The position numbers and the translations under genes are program-made. From assembly GCA_039105265.1 (NCBI GenBank), contig JAPFFF010000044.1, positions 186,001 to 250,000 on the forward strand: a stretch of 64,000 nt of DNA. Reading direction: 5' to 3'. This document shows positions 31,258-44,200 of this stretch, piece by piece. Positions within the stretch are counted from its first letter, which is position 1. Every line of letters begins with the position of its first letter. Source of the DNA: Tritrichomonas musculus. Lineage: Eukaryota > Parabasalia > Tritrichomonadida > Tritrichomonadidae. The notes under the pieces were generated by a model, which saw nothing but the letters and a program-made list of their open reading frames with translations, did no database searches and was not told where the DNA came from.

Positions 31258-32201
31258 ATAATTTTAATTTTTCTAATCATATTCAATTTTGAATTTGAAG
31301 TAGATAAGATATTTCAATGCAGGAGAGCAATTTAACATTGAAATTTTTTTAACTCAAATTTTATAGAAAAATTATCTCGTTTAATTTTTATATTCTATAT
31401 TATTTAATAACAAATAATATATTAATATTATTTTTTTAATAATATTTTAATAAATATATCTTAATAATAATAAATTTATAAAAGAAAAATATATTTTTTT
31501 GATTTGAACCCTTTTACTTTCAATTTTTTTCGTTCATTTTCAAATATGGAATTTAAAAATATGAATATCCAGAGATACTTATTGAAATTATTTAAATTTC
31601 TATTAATTTACAAGAATATATTTTGTATTCTTTAATAATTTATGAATTTAACTTAATATAATAACGTGTATTTTATATAAAAAAATGAATATTTTTTTTT
31701 TATTTTACAAAAAAATTGAATAAAAAATGAACGTAATTTATTATTATTGTTAATGATCAATATTGAATCAAAAAAAGGAATAATAAGTTACTATTCAGTG
31801 TGCTATTTCAAGATTTGACCTCAGCTCACAATTGGGGAAATATTTTTCAGCCACTATCTATTGAATTTGAAGTAATTTTGTTATTTCAATGCTTGAATTT
31901 GCTTTTTTTTTTCTTCCAAAAAACCAAGAAGTTTAATTGTTAAATTGTATCTTTATTGATCCACCGATCGCCAAAAAAATTGCAAAAAATTATAATAATA
32001 ATTTCGCAAGCTTTTATCAATTGATTTAAAAGAGACGTTTTTTTATGAGCCAAAATGGATAAAAACATTATCATTTGAATACAGCAATACTAAAAAAAAA
32101 AAAAGAGAAAAAAAAAAAAAGAGAAAGTAAATAAATTAAAAAATGGAAGTTTTATTTAAAAGCTTTTTTATGAGAAGCTTTTAAAATTAAAAAGTCTGAT
32201 C
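31258..32201. other. Intergenic gap, nothing recognised
   Basis: AT-rich DNA upstream of the AGC kinase and downstream of the giant surface-protein gene. It has long A and T runs (for example 32090-32125) and no clear gene, repeat pair or RNA. Confidence 0.5.
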
Positions 32202-35200
32202 TTATATGTCAGATTCTTCAAAGTTCTTCATGAATGGATCTTCAGGTCCATCATCATTAATGTCGTTTGTTGCTTGCCAGATTGGGTTGTTGTCGGTATT
32301 AAAGTCAGATTGACTTTGTCCGCCAAGATTATAAATTCCTGTTTCAACTTCTTGGCTGCTAACTTGTTCACTTCTTACATCACGTGGATTCCTCTTCTTC
32401 CAAATGATGAGTAATATGATTCCGACAGCAACGAGTGCAACAAAGGCGATTACGCCAATGACTATACCAACGATAGCACCAGTACTAAGTCCCTTCTTCT
32501 TCTTCTTGTTATCATTGCCACCTGGTTGGTATGGAGCTGTTGCATTTGGATCAAGTGTTGGACTGAATGGCAAGTCAGTTGGGTTGATTGATGGAGGAAC
32601 GATAACTATATTATCGCATTCATGGCAGTTGAAGTATTCATCAGGTAAGCTTTGAACATTAGCATTAGCAGCGAATTCAAATGTGTCTTCCTTTGAGCCT
32701 TGGAAGCATGGCTTGCTCTTGAATTGAATTGTAACATTTGAATAAAGGCTAATGAAATGATTCTTTGATGTTTCAGATTTGCTGATACAGCCGCCATCGA
32801 ACCAAATTGTTGCATTTTCAGTAGTGCCGTTGTATGAAATTGCAGGTACTGCTGCATTGCTTGAATAGTTGATGATATTGTTCTCTAATGAAAAATTGCT
32901 TTGTGATTCAATAAACATTATAGCACCATTTGTTTTGGCATTGCAGCCAGTAAAGTTGCAGAAATCAACAAAGACTGAGTCAGCTACTGAATAGATTGCG
33001 CCTCCTGCATTTGTAGCTTGGCCATTTGAGAAGTAGCAGTTTCTAATAGTAACATTAGATGGTGTTTCTTTGGTTGTATCAATGTAATAAATATCAGCAC
33101 CATTTTCAGCCTTTCCGCTATTAAAGCTGCAAGATGAAATGCCAAGTTTTCCTTCTGTTGATCCACAAATTGCACCTCCGTTGTTCTTACATGAGCAGTT
33201 ATTAAAGACGCAATTGTAGACAGAAATGAATAATTTGCTTTCGGCTCCACTTCGTGAATAATCACCAGCATAGATACCAATAGCACCACCATTTTGGCCT
33301 GAGTAGCTGTTGGTGAATGTCAAGCCTGAGAGTGTATATTCTGCTTGGTCTTCTTGGTTAATGAATAATGAACCTCCAATTGCTGCATCACCTGTGCTAT
33401 TATTATCAGCAGCAGCTTTCTTAGTTAAGATGATTTCATTGCTAATGAATTGGTTATGTCCACGGAATTCAACGCAATGAGTGTCGATTCTAACGCATCC
33501 TCTAAGTCCTGATGGACCAGTTGCTCTGTTCTTCATGAATAAGCAATCTTGGATGATAATCTTATAGTTTGGTTTTTTGTATGGATAAATGACATAGATG
33601 GCGCAACCATCAGTACCAACGTTATTTGTGAAATTGCATTTAACAATGAATGTGTTGCATCTTGGATCATCACCTTGGCGAATGCTTTGTCCTTTATTCT
33701 TGTCAAAGACACACTTATCAAATGTGACAATTTCTGATTTGATGTATTCATTTTGAATAACGCCGAGACCATTTTCTAAATCTCCTGTGTTTTCAGTAAA
33801 GTGGCAATTAGAGAATATGATTGAGCTTCCTGTTCCAGTTACTCCTTCTCCTGATTCAAAGTCAATTCTTTGTTCACTCTTTGAAAATGTGCAGTTTGTA
33901 ACCTTAGGTTGAAGATTGTTTTCATTCAATATGCATGAAATGAATGATGATGGTCCTTTATAATTGGTAAAGGTTGAATGTGATAATTCGAATTTGTATG
34001 AGCGGCAATAGATTGCACTTCCACTTGTTCCTTTCGATAAGGATGTATTAGTGATTCCGTTAAATTGGCAATATTCAATAACTGTTTCTTCATCACCTTC
34101 CTTTGTTCCATCAGAGAAGAATAAGGAACCACCTGTCATAGAATCGCATTGGTTAAATACGCAATACGTTATTTTAACATCATTGTTCTTCTTTCCATCA
34201 TTCTTGATGCCTGTTCCACATTTGATTGCACCTCCTCTGTTATATGATGTGCAATTATTGAAAACGCATTTCGTGATTGTGATGAATAATTGTTTAGGTG
34301 AACTTGCACCGCCTTCATAGTCTCCAGCATATACTCCAATGGCACCTCCATAATGCTTGCTGTAGCTGTTAGTGAATGTTACATCAGTGACAAAGTATTC
34401 TGCAGGATCTTCTTGTCTAATGAATAATGATCCTCCACATGAATATGATTCATCATTTTCGCTTTTTCCTGAGATTCCAAGAATTTCGTTGTCAATGAAT
34501 TCATTGTGGCCATTGAATAAAACACAGTGTGTGTCAATGCTAACACAGCCGCGTGTCTTAGCTGATGCTGGACTCTTGTTGCCTTTGAATAGACATCCTC
34601 CGATAACCATACTGAATTTGGCTTGTTCCGTTGGATATGCTGTATAGATGGCACAACCATCAATACCATGATTGTTGGTGAAGTTGCAGTTTAATATTGC
34701 TGAGTTGCATCGTGGATCAACACCTTGGCGGATGCATTGACCTCCATTCTGATCAAAGATACATGATTCAAATCTAACTTCTTGTGATAATATTTGGTCA
34801 AGTTGAAGAATACTTTGTTCACCATTCTTGTCTTGATTGTTCTTGGTGAAATTGCATTTGATGAAGTCAATTCCACTGCCTGTGTCTGATGTGCCTCTGC
34901 CAACTTGGAGTTCAATGAATTGTTCATTGTTGTAGAATGTGACATTCTCAATAACTGGAGAGATTTCATTCTCATTCATTTCAAGGAAGAACATTGATGG
35001 TTCAGCATCTCCTGGATTGTTGTAGTTCTCAAAGATAGTGTGTCTCATCTCAAATTTGTATGAACGTGTATATAATGCACTAGCTTGAGTCGAAATTCGA
35101 TCTCTGTCTTTATTTTGTCCATCGAATCGACAATATTCAATCACTGTTTCTTCATCGCCATCTTTGGTTCCATCAGTGAAGAATAAGCATCCTCCAATGT

Positions 35201-38200
35201 CAGCATAGCATTGACTGAATTCACAATTCGATATTTTGACATCATTGTTCTTCTTGGCGTTTTTGACGCCTGTGCCACATTTGATGGCTCCTCCGTGTTT
35301 GCCTGCTGTGCAATTAGTGAAAACACAATTTTCAATGGTGACAAATAATTGACTGATTTCTGATTCACCTCCTTCGTGGTCTCCTGAAAAGACACCAATG
35401 GCACCTCCATAGTGTCTGCAATAGCTGTTGGTGAATATCATATTTCTGATGAAATATGATGCTGGATCTTCTTGGCGAATAAATAAGGATCCTCCATATG
35501 AATATGATTCTTCATTGTCGCTTGTCTTGGAAATTCCAAGAACTTGATTGTCAATGAATTCATTGCGGCCTTGGAATAAAACACAGTGTGTGTCAATGCT
35601 AACACAGCCGCGTGTCTTAGCTGATGCTGGACTCTTGTTGCCTTTGAATAGACATCCTCCGATAACCATACTGAATTTGGCTTGTTCCGTTGGATATGCT
35701 GTATAGATGGCACAACCATCAATACCATGATTGTTGGTGAAGTTGCAGTTTGATATTGCTGAGTTGCATCGTGGATCAACACCTTGGCGGATGCATTGAC
35801 CTCCATTCTGATCAAAGATACATGATTCAAATCTAACTTCTTGTGATAATATTTGGTCAAGTTGAAGAATACTTTGTTCACCATTCTTGTCTTGATTGTT
35901 CTTGGTGAAATTGCATTTGATGAAGTCAATTCCACTGCCTGTGTCTGATGTGCCTCTGCCAACTTGGAGTTCAATGAATTGTTCATTGTTGTAGAATGTG
36001 ACATTCTCAATAACTGGAGAGATTTCATTCTCATTCATTTCAAGGAAGAACATTGATGGTTCAGCATCTCCTGGATTGTTGTAGTTCTCAAAGATAGTGT
36101 GTCTCATCTCAAATTTGTATGAACGTGTATATAATGCACTAGCTTGAGTCGAAATTCGATCTCTGTCTTTATTTTGTCCATCGAATCGGCAATATTCAAT
36201 CACTGTTTCTTCATCGCCATCTTTGGTTCCATCAGTGAAGAATAAGCATCCTCCAATGTTAGCATAGCATTGACTGAATTCACAATGTGATAATTTGACA
36301 TCATTGTTCTTCTTGGCGTTTTTGACGCCTGTGCCACATTTGATGGCTCCTCCGTGTTTACCTGCTGTGCAATTAGTGAAAACACAATTTTCAATGGTGA
36401 CAAATAATTGACTGATTTCTGATTCACCTCCTTCGTGGTCTCCTGAAAAGACACCAATGGCACCTCCATAGTGTCTGCAATAGCTGTTGGTGAATATCAT
36501 ATTTCTGATGAAATATGATGCTGGATCTTCTTGGCGAATAAATAAGGATCCTCCATATGAATATGATTCTTCATTGTCGCTTGTCTTGGAAATTCCAAGA
36601 ACTTGATTGTCAATGAATTCATTGCGGCCTTGGAATAAAACACAGTGTGTGTCAATGCTAACACAGCCGCGTGTCTTAGCTGATGCTGGACTCTTGTTGC
36701 CTTTGAATAGACATCCTCCGATAACCATACTGAATTTGGCTTGTTCCGTTGGATATGCTGTATAGATGGCACAACCATCAATACCATGATTGTTGGTGAA
36801 GTTGCAGTTTGATATTGCTGAGTTGCATCGTGGATCAACACCTTGGCGGATGCATTGACCTCCATTCTGATCAAAGATACATGATTCAAATCTAACTTCT
36901 TGTGATAATATTTGGTCAAGTTGAAGAATACTTTGTTCACCATTCTTGTCTTGATTGTTCTTGATGAAATTGCATTTGATGAAGTCAATTCCACTGCCTG
37001 TGTCTGATGTGCCTCTGCCAACTTGGAGTTCAATGAATTGTTCATTGTTGTAGAATGTGACATTCTCAATAACTGGAGAGATTTCATTCTCATTCATTTC
37101 AAGGAAGAACATTGATGGTTCAGCATCTCCTGGATTGTTGTAGTTCTCAAAGATAGTGTGTCTCATCTCAAATTTGTATGAACGTGTATATAATGCACTA
37201 GCTTGAGTCGAAATTCGATCTGTATCTTTATTTTGTCCATCGAATCGGCAATATTCAATCACTGTTTCTTCATCGCCATCTTTGGTTCCATCAGTGAAGA
37301 ATAAGCATCCTCCAATGTTAGCATAGCATTGACTGAATTCACAATGTGATAATTTGACATCATTGTTCTTCTTGGCGTTTTTGACGCCTGTGCCACATTT
37401 GATGGCTCCTCCGTGTTTGCCTGCTGTGCAATTAGTGAAAACACAATTTTCAATGGTGACAAATAATTGACTGATTTCTGATTCACCTCCTTCGTGGTCT
37501 CCTGAAAAGACACCAATGGCACCTCCATAGTGTCTGCAATAGCTGTTGGTGAATATCATATTTCTGATGAAATATGATGCTGGATCTTCTTGGCGAATAA
37601 ATAAGGATCCTCCATATGAATATGATTCTTCATTGTCGCTTGTCTTGGAAATTCCAAGAACTTGATTGTCAATGAATTCATTGCGGCCTTGGAATAAAAC
37701 ACAGTGTGTGTCAATGCTAACACAGCCGCGTGTCTTAGCTGATGCTGGACTCTTGTTGCCTTTGAATAGACATCCTCCGATAACCATACTGAATTTGGCT
37801 TGTTCCGTTGGATATGCTGTATAGATGGCACAACCATCAATACCATGATTGTTGGTGAAGTTGCAGTTTGATATTGCTGAGTTGCATCGTGGATCAACAC
37901 CTTGGCGGATGCATTGACCTCCATTCTGATCAAAGATACATGATTCAAATCTAACTTCTTGTGATAATATTTGGTCAAGTTGAAGAATACTTTGTTCACC
38001 ATTCTTGTCTTGATTGTTCTTGGTGAAATTGCATTTGATGAAGTCAATTCCACTGCCTGTGTCTGATGTGCCTCTGCCAACTTGGAGTTCAATGAATTGT
38101 TCATTGTTGTAGAATGTGACATTCTCAATAACTGGAGAGATTTCATTCTCATTCATTTCAAGGAAGAACATTGATGGTTCAGCATCTCCTGGATTGTTGT

Positions 38201-41200
38201 AGTTCTCAAAGATAGTGTGTCTCATCTCAAATTTGTATGAACGTGTATATAATGCACTAGCTTGAGTCGAAATTCGATCTCTGTCTTTATTTTGTCCATC
38301 GAATCGGCAATATTCAATCACTGTTTCTTCATCGCCATCTTTGGTTCCATCAGTGAAGAATAAGCATCCTCCAATGTTAGCATAGCATTGACTGAATTCA
38401 CAATGTGATAATTTGACATCATTGTTCTTCTTGGCGTTTTTGACGCCTGTGCCACATTTGATGGCTCCTCCGTGTTTACCTGCTGTGCAATTAGTGAAAA
38501 CACAATTTTCAATGGTGACAAATAATTGACTGATTTCTGATTCACCTCCTTCGTGGTCTCCTGAAAAGACACCAATGGCACCTCCATAGTGTCTGCAATA
38601 GCTGTTGGTGAATATCATATTTCTGATGAAATATGATGCTGGATCTTCTTGGCGAATAAATAAGGATCCTCCATATGAATATGATTCTTCATTGTCGCTT
38701 GTCTTGGAAATTCCAAGAACTTGATTGTCAATGAATTCATTGCGGCCTTGGAATAAAACACAGTGTGTGTCAATGCTAACACAGCCGCGTGTCTTAGCTG
38801 ATGCTGGACTCTTGTTGCCTTTGAATAGACATCCTCCGATAACCATACTGAATTTGGCTTGTTCCGTTGGATATGCTGTATAGATGGCACAACCATCAAT
38901 ACCATGATTGTTGGTGAAGTTGCAGTTTGATATTGCTGAGTTGCATCGTGGATCAACACCTTGGCGGATGCATTGACCTCCATTCTGATCAAAGATACAT
39001 GATTCAAATCTAACTTCTTGTGATAATATTTGGTCAAGTTGAAGAATACTTTGTTCACCATTCTTGTCTTGATTGTTCTTGATGAAATTGCATTTGATGA
39101 AGTCAATTCCACTGCCTGTGTCTGATGTGCCTCTGCCAACTTGGAGTTCAATGAATTGTTCATTGTTGTAGAATGTGACATTCTCAATAACTGGAGAGAT
39201 TTCATTCTCATTCATTTCAAGGAAGAACATTGATGGTTCAGCATCTCCTGGATTGTTGTAGTTCTCAAAGATAGTGTGTCTCATCTCAAATTTGTATGAA
39301 CGTGTATATAATGCACTAGCTTGAGTCGAAATTCGATCTGTATCTTTATTTTGTCCATCGAATCGGCAATATTCAATCACTGTTTCTTCATCGCCATCTT
39401 TGGTTCCATCAGTGAAGAATAAGCATCCTCCAATGTTAGCATAGCATTGACTGAATTCACAATGTGATAATTTGACATCATTGTTCTTCTTGGCGTTTTT
39501 GACGCCTGTGCCACATTTGATGGCTCCTCCGTGTTTGCCTGCTGTGCAATTAGTGAAAACACAATTTTCAATGGTGACAAATAATTGACTGATTTCTGAT
39601 TCACCTCCTTCGTGGTCTCCTGAAAAGACACCAATGGCACCTCCATAGTGTCTGCAATAGCTGTTGGTGAATATCATATTTCTGATGAAATATGATGCTG
39701 GATCTTCTTGGCGAATAAATAAGGATCCTCCATATGAATATGATTCTTCATTGTCGCTTGTCTTGGAAATTCCAAGAACTTGATTGTCAATGAATTCATT
39801 GCGGCCTTGGAATAAAACACAGTGTGTGTCAATGCTAACACAGCCGCGTGTCTTAGCTGATGCTGGACTCTTGTTGCCTTTGAATAGACATCCTCCGATA
39901 ACCATACTGAATTTGGCTTGTTCCGTTGGATATGCTGTATAGATGGCACAACCATCAATACCATGATTGTTGGTGAAGTTGCAGTTTGATATTGCTGAGT
40001 TGCATCGTGGATCAACACCTTGGCGGATGCATTGACCTCCATTCTGATCAAAGATACATGATTCAAATCTAACTTCTTGTGATAATATTTGGTCAAGTTG
40101 AAGAATACTTTGTTCACCATTCTTGTCTTGATTGTTCTTGGTGAAATTGCATTTGATGAAGTCAATTCCACTGCCTGTGTCTGATGTGCCTCTGCCAACT
40201 TGGAGTTCAATGAATTGTTCATTGTTGTAGAATGTGACATTCTCAATAACTGGAGAGATTTCATTCTCATTCATTTCAAGGAAGAACATTGATGGTTCAG
40301 CATCTCCTGGATTGTTGTAGTTCTCAAAGATAGTGTGTCTCATCTCAAATTTGTATGAACGTGTATATAATGCACTAGCTTGAGTCGAAATTCGATCTGT
40401 ATCTTTATTTTGTCCATCGAATCGGCAATATTCAATCACTGTTTCTTCATCGCCATCTTTGGTTCCATCAGTGAAGAATAAGCATCCTCCAATGTTAGCA
40501 TAGCATTGACTGAATTCACAATGTGATAATTTGACATCATTGTTCTTCTTGGCGTTTTTGACGCCTGTGCCACATTTGATGGCTCCTCCGTGTTTGCCTG
40601 CTGTGCAATTAGTGAAAACACAATTTTCAATGGTGACAAATAATTGACTGATTTCTGATTCACCTCCTTCGTGGTCTCCTGAAAAGACACCAATGGCACC
40701 TCCATAGTGTCTGCAATAGCTGTTGGTGAATATCATATTTCTGATGAAATATGATGCTGGATCTTCTTGGCGAATAAATAAGGATCCTCCATATGAATAT
40801 GATTCTTCATTGTCGCTTGTCTTGGAAATTCCAAGAACTTGATTGTCAATGAATTCATTGCGGCCTTGGAATAAAACACAGTGTGTGTCAATGCTAACAC
40901 AGCCGCGTGTCTTAGCTGATGCTGGACTCTTGTTGCCTTTGAATAGACATCCTCCGATAACCATACTGAATTTGGCTTGTTCCGTTGGATATGCTGTATA
41001 GATGGCACAACCATCAATACCATGATTGTTGGTGAAGTTGCAGTTTGATATTGCTGAGTTGCATCGTGGATCAACACCTTGGCGGATGCATTGACCTCCA
41101 TTCTGATCAAAGATACATGATTCAAATCTAACTTCTTGTGATAATATTTGGTCAAGTTGAAGAATACTTTGTTCACCATTCTTGTCTTGATTGTTCTTGA

Positions 41201-44200
41201 TGAAATTGCATTTGATGAAGTCAATTCCACTGCCTGTGTCTGATGTGCCTCTGCCAACTTGGAGTTCAATGAATTGTTCATTGTTGTAGAATGTGACATT
41301 CTCAATAACTGGAGAGATTTCATTCTCATTCATTTCAAGGAAGAACATTGATGGTTCAGCATCTCCTGGATTGTTGTAGTTCTCAAAGATAGTGTGTCTC
41401 ATCTCAAATTTGTATGAACGTGTATATAATGCACTAGCTTGAGTCGAAATTCGATCTGTATCTTTATTTTGTCCATCGAATCGGCAATATTCAATCACTG
41501 TTTCTTCATCGCCATCTTTGGTTCCATCAGTGAAGAATAAGCATCCTCCAATGTTAGCATAGCATTGACTGAATTCACAATGTGATAATTTGACATCATT
41601 GTTCTTCTTGGCGTTTTTGACGCCTGTGCCACATTTGATGGCTCCTCCGTGTTTGCCTGCTGTGCAATTAGTGAAAACACAATTTTCAATGGTGACAAAT
41701 AATTGACTGATTTCTGATTCACCTCCTTCGTGGTCTCCTGAAAAGACACCAATGGCACCTCCATAGTGTCTGCAATAGCTGTTGGTGAATATCATATTTC
41801 TGATGAAATATGATGCTGGATCTTCTTGGCGAATAAATAAGGATCCTCCATATGAATATGATTCTTCATTGTCGCTTGTCTTGGAAATTCCAAGAACTTG
41901 ATTGTCAATGAATTCATTGCGGCCTTGGAATAAAACACAGTGTGTGTCAATGCTAACACAGCCGCGTGTCTTAGCTGATGCTGGACTCTTGTTGCCTTTG
42001 AATAGACATCCTCCGATAACCATACTGAATTTGGCTTGTTCCGTTGGATATGCTGTATAGATGGCACAACCATCAATACCATGATTGTTGGTGAAGTTGC
42101 AGTTTGATATTGCTGAGTTGCATCGTGGATCAACACCTTGGCGGATGCATTGACCTCCATTCTGATCAAAGATACATGATTCAAATCTAACTTCTTGTGA
42201 TAATATTTGGTCAAGTTGAAGAATACTTTGTTCACCATTCTTGTCTTGATTGTTCTTGGTGAAATTGCATTTGATGAAGTCAATTCCACTGCCTGTGTCT
42301 GATGTGCCTCTGCCAACTTGGAGTTCAATGAATTGTTCATTGTTGTAGAATGTGACATTCTCAATAACTGGAGAGATTTCATTCTCATTCATTTCAAGGA
42401 AGAACATTGATGGTTCAGCATCTCCTGGATTGTTGTAGTTCTCAAAGATAGTGTGTCTCATCTCAAATTTGTATGAACGTGTATATAATGCACTAGCTTG
42501 AGTCGAAATTCGATCTCTGTCTTTATTTTGTCCATCGAATCGGCAATATTCAATCACTGTTTCTTCATCGCCATCTTTGGTTCCATCAGTGAAGAATAAG
42601 CATCCTCCAATGTTAGCATAGCATTGACTGAATTCACAATGTGATAATTTGACATCATTGTTCTTATTGGCATTTTTGACGCCTGTGCCACATTTGATGG
42701 CTCCTCCGTGTTTGCCTGCTGTGCAATTCTTGAAAATGCAATATTTAATCGTGACAAAAACAGTTTGTGGTGCACTCTCACCTCCAACATAGTCTCCGGC
42801 AAAGATACCAATGGCACCTCCATAATGTTTGCTATAGCTATTGGTAAATATTAGTCCTGAAACAATGAATTCATCTGGAACTTCTTGGCGAATGAATAAT
42901 GATCCTCCATATGAATATGATTCTTCATTTTTGTTTGTGCCAGAAATTCCTTGAATTTCATTATCAATGAATTCATTTTTACCTACAAATTCAACACAAT
43001 GTGTATCAACGCTAACGCATCCTCGTGTCCCTGCTGTATTGGTTCCTTTGTTTCCTTTGAACAAGCATCCTTCAATCTTAGTCTTGTAATTATTTTTTGC
43101 ATTCCATGGCTCAATAATATATATACAGCTTCCATCATGCCCATGATTGTTAGTGAAATTACAATTCAATATATATGAGTTACATTTTGGATCATTAGCT
43201 TGGCGAATGCACTGTCCACCATTTTGATCAAATATGCATGAATCAAACTTAACTTCTTGTGATATCATTTGATCAAGTCGAATAACACCTTTTTCATCAT
43301 CTTTGTTTTGATTGTTCTTAGTGAAATTGCATCTGACGAATTGAATTGAGCTTCCTGTGTTTACAACTCCGACACCTGCTGAGGATTCAATGAATTGTTC
43401 ATTGTTGTAGAATGTGCAGTTATCAATTATTGGTGATACTCCATTCTCATTCATTTCAAGGAAGAACATTGATGGTTCAGCATCTCCTGGATTGTTGTAG
43501 TTCTCAAAGATAGTGTGTCTCATCTCAAATTTGTATGAACGTGTATATAATGCACTAGCTTGAGTCGAAATTCGATCTCTGTCTTTATTTTGTCCATCGA
43601 ATCGACAATATTCAATCACTGTTTCTTCATCGCCATCTTTGGTTCCATCAGTGAAGAATAAGCATCCTCCAATGTCAGCATAGCATTGACTGAATTCACA
43701 ATTCGATATTTTGACATCATTGTTCTTCTTGGCTTCTTTTATGCCTGTGCCACATTTGATGGCTCCTCCGTGTTTGCCTGCTGTGCAATTAGTGAAAACA
43801 CAATTTTCAATGGTGACAAATAATTGACTGATTTCTGATTCACCTCCTTCGTGGTCTCCTGAAAAGACACCAATGGCACCTCCATAGTGTCTGCAATAGC
43901 TGTTGGTGAATATCATATTTCTGATGAAATATGATGCTGGATCTTCTTGGCGAATAAATAAGGATCCTCCATATGAATATGATTCTTCATTGTCGCTTGT
44001 CTTGGAAATTCCAAGAACTTGATTGTCAATGAATTCATTGCGGCCTTGGAATAAAACACAGTGTGTGTCAATGCTAACACAGCCGCGTGTCTTAGCTGAT
44101 GCTGGACTCTTGTTGCCTTTGAATAGACATCCTCCGATAACCATACTGAATTTGGCTTGTTCCGTTGGATATGCTGTATAGATGGCACAACCATCAATAC

